Shown piece after piece: positions 8,701 to 17,048 of a stretch of 23,861 bases of DNA; the stretch's first letter is position 1, and each line of letters begins with the position of its first letter. The position numbers and the translations under genes are program-made. The stretch covers positions 926,208 to 950,068 of the forward strand of contig BLXT01004061.1 in the NCBI GenBank assembly GCA_019648995.1. Reading direction: 5' to 3'. Source of the stretch: Plakobranchus ocellatus (taxonomy: Eukaryota > Mollusca > Gastropoda > Plakobranchidae). The notes beneath the pieces are model-generated. The model ran no database searches, was not told the origin of the DNA, and saw nothing but the letters and a program-made list of their open reading frames with translations.

Positions 8701-11154
8701 TTGCTCTTGTGTTGCTTGCTTTCTTTCTGCATTTTTATTTTGCTTCTTTTTTACTCCTCTTATTCAACTATTGTATTTGTTTTAATGTCTTAAGACCTGT
8801 CCTCATGAGTTGTATGACATACAGTAGACCACACCTAATCAAAAATGGCTAAACCAAAAAGAAATTGAAGAGCTTTCCGTTTTTCCTCTTATTCTTTTTT
8901 ATTAAACATGCGGTAAACCAAAAGCATTGGCTGCCTTGCTATTGCTAAGCGAAATAAAAACTAATGGATAAAGCCCAGTCATTGTCCGACCGACACATTA
9001 AAGAAATCTTTTTTTTTTTTTTTTTTAACACACAGTGTCCTTCCCTTTCTTTCTCGCATTACTCCATGCAAACTTAATACTGTTACCGGTACCTCACACT
9101 ACAGACAGCCAGGCCAGATGTCTGGCTAGGTCTAGGTCTACTGCACACACCCGCCCATCCCTTCTCTTCCACCACTCAGTTACACAGCGAGATCGTGCTA
9201 GACACTACCTGCATGTCTAGGTCCTGTCAGCGTTAAGCTAAGCAAACACTGTTGCATCACAGCCAGTAATAAAGCCATCTCTCTTGTTGAGAACTTCAGT
9301 ACTGAAAAACATAGGCGATGATTAAATTGTAAAAGAAGAGTTCAGGATTGGACAACTTACTTAGGCGATGATGGAATTGTGAAAGCTCTATTATTCTACG
9401 TGGATAACGGGTGCAAGAACCTCTTAACTGGAAAGGAAATAGAATGAGATAGAGAAAAAAGGGAGAAAGCTTTGTGGATAGGCGAGTTCATTCACATTGT
9501 GGTGTGATGATGGGTGGGATTGATTCAACTTAATATTTCGGAAACTGGTCACTCTCCTTTGTTAATCTCACTTATTTAATGCACTATGCTTAAACTAAAA
9601 TAGAAATCATACTCCCTAGAATTTCGGTTTAGATGTATTCCACTGTATATAACATTTTTGAGGAAAAAGAATTTTATGTACTATTTAGCATTTTTTTTTC
9701 TTATTTTTACAAAGCTCTAACCATTTTCACCATTGCAAACATCACAGAAAAAAGTTTCGGTAGTTTTAATGATTTAAAATGTTCAAAATAGTACTTCTAT
9801 CTCATTCAGATTGGTGTCGGGATAATTATTTTATCCCAATACTGTCTCTATTGACACTTGGTTCATTTTCATTTATATTTTATTTTACTTTTTATTTTGA
9901 GTAGCAAATTCATATTATGTATGGTTGTAGCATCTTTGCCTGTGGAGAAAGAGAAAGCCAGTGCTGACAGGATGTTTCCATTAGTGTCAGTTAGTTAGTG
10001 GTGGTTGGGGGCTTACAACTACCCACGTGTAGCAAAAAAAAATTATCAAGTCTTAGTACTTATACTCTGAATATTTTAATTTTGTGCTTGTTGTAAATCA
10101 AAGATGCAAAATTTTTGTGTACATGTATTTTTTTTAATTGAAGTGTAATCTGTTGGAGTCAATGATAATCTGAGTACATTAAATTTTTTTTTATTATCAC
10201 AGCTTTTTTTTTTTTTAATGTCCATTCTACTGATGAATGGTAGCTCTACCAAGACTTGTAATTCCAAAACGCTAAGGCATAGCACTCTTTGCTTACTAGT
10301 GTTTTTTCGTTCAACAAGAATGTCTTATTAGCCACAAGGCCAGAATACCTTGTAGTTGTAATTTTTCATCCCCTTATTTCATTCTCTCTCTCTTTTTTAT
10401 TTCTCTGTATGCATGTGTGTATGTGTTTCTCTCCACCCCCCTGGCTCTCTTTCTTCTTTTGTTTTCTCTCTTCCTTCTTTCTCTTTCTGTCTCTGTGTGG
10501 TTCCTCTAGTATCCATTTTCTTACATAAGTCTGTTTACTTGCATATACATACCATAGGTATTATATACATGTGTGAACTGTATATTAATTTACACACTTT
10601 TTCTCATACCTTCCCTCTTTTCCTTGTTAAGAGGCTTTGTAATCATACCTACACGAAACTCCCAAGTTTTTTGTTGAAATTAGCACACCGTCTGATGCAG
10701 TCTAAAAAGCATGAGATCACCAATGTAGTGGATGTGCCACTTGCCACTAACAGATACCTCCAAACGTTTCTTTTATAAATGTACCCCTCAAAGCATGTGC
10801 CAGATACTTGTGCTCAAAAGTGTTTTTGCCTATAAAACTATACTATTAAGGTGTATGTGTGTGTGAGTGTTGGGGGGGGGGGGGGGGNNNNNNNNNNNNA
10901 GGGAGGGTTAAAAGCGAGACCAAGAAAATGAATAAAAGTACTAAAAATAATTGTTTTCTCTATAATCCTCCTCTCTTTATCAGGACTGTTCACACTTGTC
11001 AGGAGATGGGGACAGCTGCAATCTGGCCAACCAATTCCAGGTCATGGACATCCAGGAGGTTTTGGCCGGATGTGAGGTCCTAATTGGAAGTGTGCCAGAT
11101 AAAGACTTTTGGGAAACATTCCACATTAAGGAGGAGGAGCCTAAGCCAAGCTGA
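5590..11154 (+). CDS. AASDHPPT: 4'-phosphopantetheinyl transferase (AASDHPPT orthologue), five-exon gene
   Basis: This enzyme moves the 4'-phosphopantetheine arm of coenzyme A onto a conserved serine of acyl carrier proteins and related carriers (cytosolic fatty acid synthase, mitochondrial ACP, the aminoadipate-semialdehyde dehydrogenase carrier), converting apo to holo forms. Five exons join without a stop into 297 residues, close to the 309 of the human protein. Family motifs are all present: EEKERI near residue 33, GRTEKGKPY (75-83), FNVSHQGD (99-106), VGVDVMK (118-124) with Mg-binding D121, and W169-x-x-K-E173 with K177 (equivalent to human D129, E181 and K185). The first in-frame ATG is at 5590, with an in-frame TAA at 5533 upstream and A at -3. 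The C-terminal DFWETFHIKEEE resembles the vertebrate tail. The gene looks intact and functional; introns are 924, 483, 758 and about 2,506 bases. Confidence 0.95.
5743..6666 (+). other. AASDHPPT intron 1
   Basis: A 924-base AT-rich intron from GTGAGT to CTTTAG. I see no element or RNA gene within it. Confidence 0.85.
6667..6898 (+). CDS. AASDHPPT: AASDHPPT coding exon 2
   Basis: Encodes residues 52-128 plus the first base of codon 129. It carries GRTEKGKPY, the FNVSHQGD motif of the substrate pocket, and VGVDVMK with the Mg-binding aspartate. The acceptor is CTTTAG at 6666 and the donor CCCA|GTGAGT at 6899, phase 1. Confidence 0.95.
7382..7503 (+). CDS. AASDHPPT: AASDHPPT coding exon 3
   Basis: Encodes residues 129-169, including FFKTMHRQYTDQEW and ending on tryptophan 169, the first residue of the W-x-x-K-E motif. 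The acceptor is ACGCAG at 7381 and the donor TGG|GTAAGG at 7504, phase 0. The split of the catalytic motif across an intron confirms the join with exon 4. Confidence 0.95.
7504..8261 (+). other. AASDHPPT intron 3
   Basis: A 758-base intron with a long T-rich block at about 8130-8185 ahead of the acceptor AATTTCAG. An open frame from 7877 through it is poly-phenylalanine low complexity, not a gene. Confidence 0.85.
8262..8477 (+). CDS. AASDHPPT: AASDHPPT coding exon 4
   Basis: Encodes residues 170-241. It opens with CLKESVVKALGIGIGFE, which supplies the K-E and downstream lysine of the third catalytic motif. It continues through EWSFEESFLDGHCIAVAV, a block conserved in the family. The donor is AAA|GTAAGT at 8478, phase 0. 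Confidence 0.95.
8822..9645. mobile_element. TA-flanked non-autonomous pogo/Tigger-like element in intron 4
   Basis: The left end reads CAGTAGACCACACCTAATC and is preceded by TA at 8820-8821. The right end, in reverse complement, reads CAGTGGAATACATCTAAACC and is followed by TA at 9646-9647. A CAGT-type inverted terminus with TA duplication fits Tc1/mariner-superfamily pogo/Tigger elements. The interior has no transposase. It holds a direct repeat of AGGCGATGAT, then AATTGT, then AAAG at about 9313 and 9363, plus a long T run near 9008-9026. The arms are diverged, so the boundary call is tentative. Confidence 0.45.
9646..10983 (+). other. Remainder of AASDHPPT intron 4
   Basis: AT-rich sequence with a pyrimidine-rich CT block at 10380-10505 and a TG-rich stretch at 10850-10870. 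Frames through these blocks are low complexity. The acceptor before exon 5 is CCTCTCTTTATCAG, with a good pyrimidine tract. Confidence 0.7.
10872..10899. other. G homopolymer followed by a 12-base assembly gap
   Basis: Sixteen G residues at 10872-10887 run straight into 12 N at 10888-10899, inside intron 4. The gap marks failed sequence through a G tract; true length here is unknown. It does not touch coding sequence. Confidence 0.97.
10984..11154 (+). CDS. AASDHPPT: AASDHPPT coding exon 5 with stop codon
   Basis: Encodes residues 242-297 and ends in TGA at 11152-11154. The frame joins in phase 0 to exon 4. It contains QFQVMDIQEVL and DKDFWETFHIKEEE, matching the position and character of the vertebrate C-terminus (FTILNFNDL, then FWDCF). 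The linker at residues 242-257 is diverged, as in other family members. Confidence 0.92.
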   Translation, partial: DCSHLSGDGDSCNLANQFQVMDIQEVLAGCEVLIGSVPDKDFWETFHIKEEEPKPS

Positions 11155-11457
11155 CAACAGCTCAGGGCTTCTGGGATTGGGGATCATTTGCTTCATGGGA
11201 TAGAAATTGTAAGGGCTTTAGAAATGTAATTTTTATTTTGAAGAGACCTCTGTTCTCTTCATATGCAAGAAAAGTCTTTGTAAATAAGTAGGTATCACAC
11301 GCTGAATTTTCAAAGGTATTCTGAGATAATTTGATTATTGTAGGTGATTAGATCTAGGTCAGACATGAAGAACACAAAAAGATTTTGCTCAATGGACTAT
11401 AGACAAACAAGTTACAGCATTTTAAAAAAAATGTTGCGCACAAACACAAAGTTGCTA
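11155..11457 (+). other. AASDHPPT: Probable AASDHPPT 3' untranslated region
   Basis: No canonical AATAAA occurs between the stop codon and the transposon that begins at 11458. The first plus-strand AATAAA is at 11532-11537, inside the transposon's left end. The transcript end therefore cannot be placed by sequence alone. Confidence 0.45.
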
Positions 11458-13388
11458 AAGTGGAACTTGGCTACAACGGGACCCATAAGGGCGTGGTGCA
11501 GAGTCCCGTTATAAGCAAGGCCCATTGTAAAAATAAAAGGAAGATAATCCTTGAAAACGGCACTTCACTAAAATTATCTCCCTTTAATAAGCGGCTAGTA
11601 TTAAACTTGACCATTGCGTACATCGTATTATACTATTTCATTGCATTGTGTGTGTGTGTGATTTGTTTTTGTGTGTCTGTATTTTTTGGTTTGCGGGGTT
11701 TTTTTTTTCTCTTGTGAGTATTTCTTTTGTGTGGTGTTTTTCTTCCCTTTTTAAATTTTTTTAGTAGGAGTGGTAGGCTACATTATGTATTGAAGTGGGT
11801 CCAGAAATTGGTGTTTTACAATGCTTGTACCAAGTATGCAAACAGCGATCCAATTCCTCATAGCCTGTTGTTTTCAGTCGCTTCCGATCAGGTTGAAAGT
11901 CGCCTTTGGTGAGGGCTGATATGATAGCACCCTTGTCTTTCAAGAATGTATAAAGTGATCCTGACAAAATCTCATAATCTCGACAGGTGTGGGCTTTTGA
12001 CTTTACTTTCTTGTCCACCTCCTCAATGATTTTGGCCTTTCCAAAGGAAAACATTTCCTTATTCTTGATTCCATGCTGGATGAACACAGGCTAAGACCGC
12101 AATCAAACATAGGTTTAGAAATTCAGATCTAGATATCTATTCGTTAATGCGACCTGCGAGCGTCAAAGTGAGACTGAGAGATAAGACTAATAAGAGGCAA
12201 TTTCTCAACACACTAAACCTAGATCGATGCTTTCTTTGTTCACTGAATCAGTGAGTGACAACCACAACATTGTAGGCCTAATTGAGATCTCTAGGCATTG
12301 AACAAAATTGCGTTGTTGCCGCGAAACGTCACTACCGGCCATCACCTGGTTTCCGGGCTCTGGACAACTAAGACGTTACTGCATTTTTCTGTCTAAACAC
12401 AAGACCGGCGTGTCAACAATTTAGCTCATCTTTTCGAAAACAGCTTTGTAGGAAAATCGGAGTCTATTGCATTTCAACCTGAGATACCCTTGGGTAGATT
12501 TAGAAACATGAAGTAGAGCGTAGGGTAAGTTTTTTATTGCTTAATTTGATCCGTTTGAACTGTATAATCGAAAATGGAACTAGTCAGCCTAGCAAGCAAC
12601 CGTAGATCTAACCTCAAAACTTTAAAATCTGATCATACATTATGGAAAAACTTTAGAGTCAATAAGCAATCATAAAGGACGAATCAATCTGTGCAATAAT
12701 AAATCTAATTTGTATAGCTGTTAATTTTCTATCTAGTCTGAATTTTTTTTGTATAGATCTAATAGAAACCCCTCAGTAGCCTTGACTGGGCAACAGTTAG
12801 AAGCAGCTAGCGTCACTATTCAAGTTAGGAAAAAAAATCTAAAAATAGTATTGTGCAACAAGGCAATAGACGCACTCCGAGGACGTAAAAAAGTTGAATG
12901 CACCCACTCTTTTCCTCTTAAGCCCCACCCCCAGTCTCTTACACTACCAATCACACACATGCCTCTTACTAGCCTACGGCTGACTTACTATGATTCACCA
13001 CTGACTCAGTCCATGCCTTTTTTTCCAAACCAAGTCGCCGGCGTTGCATCATTCTTTTTCACCCCCCATAGCGCAAGGTGTTCATTGGCTAATATTTTGA
13101 ATGAAAGTACCGAAACAGACCATGGCTGTATCTTCTTTGTATCAATACCGATGTTAATTTAGATTCATTCCGGACCTATAGTCCATTCACAAATCTATGT
13201 ATAGGCCTAGGCTTAGGCCTTAGTACGAAGCTGGGTCCCGCTGTAGGCAAGTTTATCATGTCGTAGATGCTGTTCTAACAAAAATAAAATATAAAGGATA
13301 TATAAGAGAAAATAACGGGCTTGTGTCAACGTCCCGTTGCATGCAAGGTCCCGTTGTAACCAGGTCCTGTTGTAGGTGAGCTCTACTG
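11458..13388 (-). mobile_element. Tigger/pogo-like DNA transposon, internally deleted
   Basis: The left terminus AAGTGGAACTTGGCTACAAC follows TA at 11456-11457. The right terminus in reverse complement, CAGTAGAGCTCACCTACAAC, is flanked by TA at 13389-13390. Subterminal copies of a GTCCCGTTGTAAGCAAGG-like motif lie at 11503, 13235, 13331, 13347 and 13364 (plus strand), and as part of the left terminus in inverse orientation. A fragment of Tigger transposase N-terminus is encoded on the minus strand at 11761-12087. The CAGT-type ends, TA duplication and CENP-B-like protein agree with the pogo/Tigger group. The rest of the interior is unassigned and holds no DDE domain, so the element is non-autonomous. 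A plus-strand frame at about 12755-13159 lacks recognisable features. Confidence 0.65.
11761..12087 (-). pseudogene. Tigger-type transposase N-terminal fragment (CENP-B-like DNA-binding region)
   Basis: A 108-codon minus-strand frame. It has FSFGKAKIIEEVDKK (first helix-turn-helix), LYTFLKDKGAIISAL (the STLSTILKNK-like recognition part in intact relatives), then GYEELDRCLHTWYKH and PISGP, the start of the second CENP-B/Tc5-type helix-turn-helix. In intact Tigger proteins a DDE catalytic domain follows; here the frame stops about 12 residues after ISGP and nothing catalytic appears before the element's end at 11458. It is a remnant, or at most a DNA-binding-only protein. Confidence 0.75.
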
Positions 13389-13790
13389 TATCTTGTCCAC
13401 AAAGGCAGATCATTTTTCTCCAGTTTCACACCTGAAGGCAGAGAAAATATTGATAATCTGGTTACTTGACTAACAAAATATAAAGTTTTAGATCCCTAGG
13501 CATAGAAATGTGTAGAATTGATTAGTATCTGGCTCGTAGAGAACAGCTAAGAGTCTAATTGTAGATTAGATGATCTAGAGATCTTGATCTAGATTTAAAA
13601 CTAGGTCTTCTGCTACTCTACTTTTATACTGTGATGACCGATAGACCTGTTGTGGTACTTTACCTCTGCCGTTGCAAAGGTTGAGCCTTGCCAACGGTTC
13701 GAGATGAGATCTAGATCTATGTCTTCTCTGTTCAGTGGTTGGATCAAGACTGAGGGTTCGCACCTTCTCGACCTAGTCATGCCGGAAATG
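13389..13790. other. Intergenic spacer
   Basis: Unassigned sequence with several AGATCTAG words (near 13568 and 13708). No gene is supported. Confidence 0.35.
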
Positions 13791-13861
13791 ACGGCCCTGA
13801 CCTCTAAAAGGAGGGGGGGGGGAGGCTGTTGTCCAGTTGTCCCTGTCAGGCTAGGAGAACC

Positions 13862-14257
13862 CTTTGCACACTCCCATAGTCAGTCATTGCCTGACAACCC
13901 TATAGGTCCTCCCTTAGCCCCCGTCAGGCTGGGAGAACCCTCTGCACACTCCCTTTCTCCCACCCCCCCCACCCCCCCTCAAAGGAGCCTACAGATGAAA
14001 CTGGCCCCAAAGATTAGCATTCGCTGTCTCCTGAGACTGGGGCTTCTGTCTCACCTCGTGTGGCTACCTCACCTTTGCGGTGTGGGGTGTTACACACTTT
14101 GCACACTCCCATAGTCGGTCAATGCCTGACATCCCTATAGGTCCTCCCTTAGCCCCCGTCAGGCTAGGAGAACCCTTTGCACACTCCCTTCCCCCCCCAC
14201 CCCCACAAAGTAGCCTACAGATGAAACAGGCCCCGAAGATTAGCATTCGCTGTCTCC
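13862..14257. repeat. Direct duplication of a GC-rich unit (two copies)
   Basis: Unit 1 (13862-14031) and unit 2 (14097-14257) both start CTTTGCACACTCCCATAGTC. They share CTATAGGTCCTCCCTTAGCC, a C-rich tract and AGATTAGCATTCGCTGTCTC. They differ by scattered substitutions and by C-tract length. About 65 bases of unrelated sequence separate them. The right end of unit 2 overlaps the 3' end of the decayed reading frame on the minus strand. Confidence 0.88.
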
Positions 14258-14946
14258 ATCTGGGCTGGGAAGGTCGAGTGTGGCAGGTCCACTTTCTGTA
14301 ATGCCAGCCCGACTAAGCCGTGCAAGTTATCGCACTCCAGCAAGGTCCTCAGGTGTTCTAAAGCCTGCTTTCGTTTCTCCTAAAATTCCTGTGAAGCATA
14401 GTGCCTCTCAGCTTCTTCCGGCTGCAATAATGTAGGTAGGTGCTCATGCACAAAGTGGACCTTGTGGAAATCGCCGCATAGCGTGCAATCACCAATTGGG
14501 CATTTTTGACGATCCTATGTCTCCGTGTCCCTGCACTAGTAGCTGGCTCTCACTCTCTTCCATTGTTGTGGCTGGCCCCTCTGCATGATGACTTGAAGGG
14601 ATTCGATCATGGCAGGCTTTGTCGACTCAAAAGTCATTGATGGTATCACTATACCACCGGACCAGACGTCTCCATGTCGCCTGTCTTGCATTCTACGCCC
14701 TGTTCTGCAACTTTTGCCCACTCTAAAACCCAGAAAAACGATCCCTCCTGGTGGAAGCCCGCGCCTCGATCGCGTGTCTCCCATGTTGTTATGCATGGCA
14801 ATTGCCTCCACGCATACAAGACCTCTTGTTGTGGGGGCTCCTTGAGCGTTGCCATTGTCCTTGCTCCCTGTCTCCGCCCTCACGAGACCTCTCGCTGGGG
14901 CTCCTTGGACGTTGACGTTGTCCTCTTCGCCTGTCCTCACCCTCAC
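14215..14946 (-). pseudogene. Decayed unrecognised gene: repeat-rich N-terminus and zinc-finger-like C-terminus
   Basis: One minus-strand frame is protein-like for about 240 codons, interrupted by three internal stops between 14540 and 14370. After the tandem peptide repeats (GAPARGLV, GAPTTRGLV) it reads IESLQVIMQRGQPQQWKRVR, then a Cys/His cluster, CPIGDCTLC with HKVHFVHEHLP (about 14502-14440), then a helical stretch with KRKQALEHLRTLLE and LVGLALQK. It ends at a stop at 14217-14215. The C-x4-C-x2-C...H...H spacing followed by HLP suggests a zinc-binding finger like those in multicopy invertebrate proteins, but I do not recognise the family. Even amino-acid character across stops argues for a real ancestral coding region. 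The host or mobile origin is unknown. Confidence 0.45.
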
Positions 14947-15198
14947 AAGACTTCTCGCGGGGATGTCTTGGGTTTGTGTGGACTGGTGATCCTCTCACTC
15001 CATACGCTCGAGACCTCTATTGTAGGGGCTTCCTGTAATCCTGCGTTGTTCTCCCCCCATCCTTGTACGAGACCTCTCGTGGGAGCTTCCCAAGTAGTTC
15101 CGACTGCGATCCCCATTAGACTTCTCGCCATGGGGCTTCTTTCCCTTTCACGGCCTCGTTCCCCACATGCACTACATCTGTCGTCATGGGGGCTTCCA
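14813..15198 (-). repeat. Decayed 50-66 bp tandem repeat with palindromic core
   Basis: Seven units have cores beginning near 14816, 14882, 14946, 15009, 15068, 15118 and 15174. Each has an ACGAGACCTCTCGT-like core followed by GGGGCTTCC or GGGCTCCTT. Two cores are perfect 14-base inverted repeats: ACAAGACCTCTTGT and ACGAGACCTCTCGT. On the minus strand the units encode a peptide like GAPTTRGLV or EAPTRGLV. The two lowest units are in frame with the decayed gene downstream (66-base spacing), while the others drift out of frame. Confidence 0.75.
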
Positions 15199-15238
15199 GG
15201 CCTTTCACATCTGCATCTAACAACATTGATAATAATTA

Positions 15239-15386
15239 CAGTGAAACTTTTTTTAACTGAACTTTAGAAATCTTTTTGGGTTAAACATATACATTTTGTG
15301 TAAAAAAAAAAATATTGGGGAGTACAAGTGATTTCGCTATTGAAGCTGCAAGTTCAAAAGGCTTTTGTTTAAAAATTATTTCACTG
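15239..15386. mobile_element. 148-bp TA-flanked MITE
   Basis: The left end CAGTGAAACTTTTTTTAACT follows TA at 15237-15238. The right end in reverse complement reads CAGTGAAATAATTTTTAAAC and is followed by TA at 15387-15388. The CAGTGAAA termini and TA duplication fit a pogo/mariner-type MITE. There is no coding capacity. Confidence 0.6.
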
Positions 15387-15769
15387 TATCTTGAGGGTTA
15401 CTCAAGATCACAGGTGATGTTCAAGGGATCGCACATGCCTTCCAGACCTTTTCATTTGTCAATTTTGTTTGAATATTCTTCCAATGTAGGGTCCCACAAG
15501 CATTGTGTGCCCAGTTTACTTGGATTAAAGCAGTTGTGCAATGGACTATCACAATCGACATTTTATTGCAATAAATATCTTGCAGCCAATATAAGAAAAT
15601 CCCACAGTGCACCGCGAACCATGCGTTTTTCAGCATCAAAATTAGACATCGGTCTATCCGGCTGAAATCTTGGAAAAACAGGATGAAAAAAGCAAAAGGC
15701 GCTAAAATCGGCAGATTCCTTCCCGTGTTTGAGGAATGGGTTTCCATTCGGCATTTCCATTCATTTTCA

Positions 15770-16012
15770 GACTTTCCGCCCCGTGTACGAGCACCTTAAC
15801 GAAAAATATCCCAAGCACTTTGGACCTGGCACAAATTCATCTTGTTTGGCATCTTCTTTTTTCAGAAGGCGCTCAACAACCAAGTCTCCCTGTCCACTTT
15901 TCAGGACTTGAAGTGTTATGCAGTGATTCCCTGCATGCCTGAGTTTGCCCAATTCACTTCTCTTGCTAGACGTGCCAGTTGAACTTAAAAATTGAATCAT
16001 ATCTCTTTCTTT
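15770..16012 (-). pseudogene. N-terminal fragment of a Crypton-like tyrosine-recombinase protein
   Basis: A minus-strand frame (open 16090-15767) reads KRSELGKLRHAGNH, LQVLKSGQGDLVVERLLKKE, then DEFVPGPKCLGYF. I associate this arrangement with multicopy animal proteins that carry a short N-terminal CPxCLGFF zinc finger, thought to belong to Crypton-like tyrosine-recombinase elements. The first finger cysteine is glycine here (PGPKC), and the frame is lost after CLGYF, so it is degenerate. No recombinase core follows downstream. The family name rests on remembered motif patterns, not a search. Confidence 0.5.
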
Positions 16013-16089
16013 AGATAAATATGGTAAAAAATGCAACCACCAATCCAAACGTATAAGAACGAATTTAACAGCGGAGAGTATACGTAACA

Positions 16090-16994
16090 ACGTTTCACCC
16101 TTTAGGCTTTATCAAGTCCAAATATTTTATTTCCTTCAGTTCAAGATCCTTTGAGCGGTATTTGCTTACACACTTTACTTCTTTCATTAGAATAAGGTGT
16201 AGTTAAATTATTATCTGGTCATCCGAGTAACGTTGCTTGTTCAGACAACTTTGGTGTGTAAAAGTTCAATTGTCCAGTTAACCTTGCTACAACAGACACA
16301 TTCAGGCATATACATACATTCATACATACATACATACAGACAGACAGACGTGCATTATGGGCCTTGTGGGGTCCACATTTTGGTTAATAATAAATGGGTT
16401 CATTATAATTATACTTGTTTTTCTAACTTTTTTTGCACGTAAGATTGATCCAAAGGGATATCTGTTGATTCTATGGTTTATTTTGTTGAACATAAATAAT
16501 ATAATATTATATTTATTCCCAAGTGGGGTCCTATTATAAACCTATATTAGATCCACAATGATGTTAGCGATGAAAATAACTTTTAAAATGGGGTCCAAAA
16601 TTTTTAGAAAAATTGGCTGTTGCAAATCTTTTCATAGACTCATGCTATTTCAAGACATCTTAAATAAAAGGTTGCAATTTATAGCAAGATGAAAAAGAAA
16701 GGTCTAGTAGCTGTACAAATAAGTTTTAATAGGTTTGTTTGGTTTTTTTATTACATCTCTGCCTGTTTTTTTTTCGTTGTTCTAGACTATGCTTAGCTAG
16801 TCATTGTTCAAAAAATTTGATTGATAAATTAAATTCATGGGTAATGTTCTTCATGTTTTAGTTGGTCTCACTGTTCCAAGGCCTTCATGTCTACTTGGTT
16901 TTATTATCGACAGATATTCACATATATATTCACAGTGAAGTTGTTTTTCTAAAAGAACATAATTTACGAGTAAATTTACTCTTTCAGTTGCAGT
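16090..16994. other. AT-rich intergenic sequence with a short ACAT/ACAG microsatellite
   Basis: Contains CATA/CAGA tetranucleotide repeats at about 16300-16349 and otherwise no supported feature. A hydrophobic frame at about 16360-16536 looks like AT-rich chance coding. Confidence 0.5.
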
Positions 16995-17048
16995 GGGGAG
17001 GTTGCTAAAATGGTAGAGAATACACCTTGCATTTGTTTTGAAATCAGT
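16995..17048 (+). mobile_element. Possible degenerate tRNA-derived SINE head
   Basis: GGGGAGGTTGCTAAAATGG then TAGAG resembles the start and box A of tRNA-derived SINEs. CACCTTGCATTTG and TTTTGAAATC follow where the anticodon arm and box B would be. Box B is badly eroded, and no body was identified. Confidence 0.3.

Noticed and set aside
10289..10778. Two overlapping plus-strand frames rich in F, L and S
   Set aside because: Pyrimidine-rich intron 4 sequence with no motif and no splice support.
12749..13162. Plus-strand 137-codon frame inside the Tigger-like element
   Set aside because: Opposite strand to the transposase, no recognisable domain, compositionally plain.
14813..15198. CRISPR array
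   Set aside because: Spaced repeats are degenerate along their whole length, spacers are also related to each other, and the sequence is eukaryotic.
14609..15267. Long plus-strand frames in the GC-rich island
   Set aside because: They are antisense to the minus-strand frame that carries the Cys/His motif and repeat peptide.
15315..15665. Plus-strand 116-codon frame
   Set aside because: Spans the MITE right end and runs antisense to low-quality frames; no domain seen.
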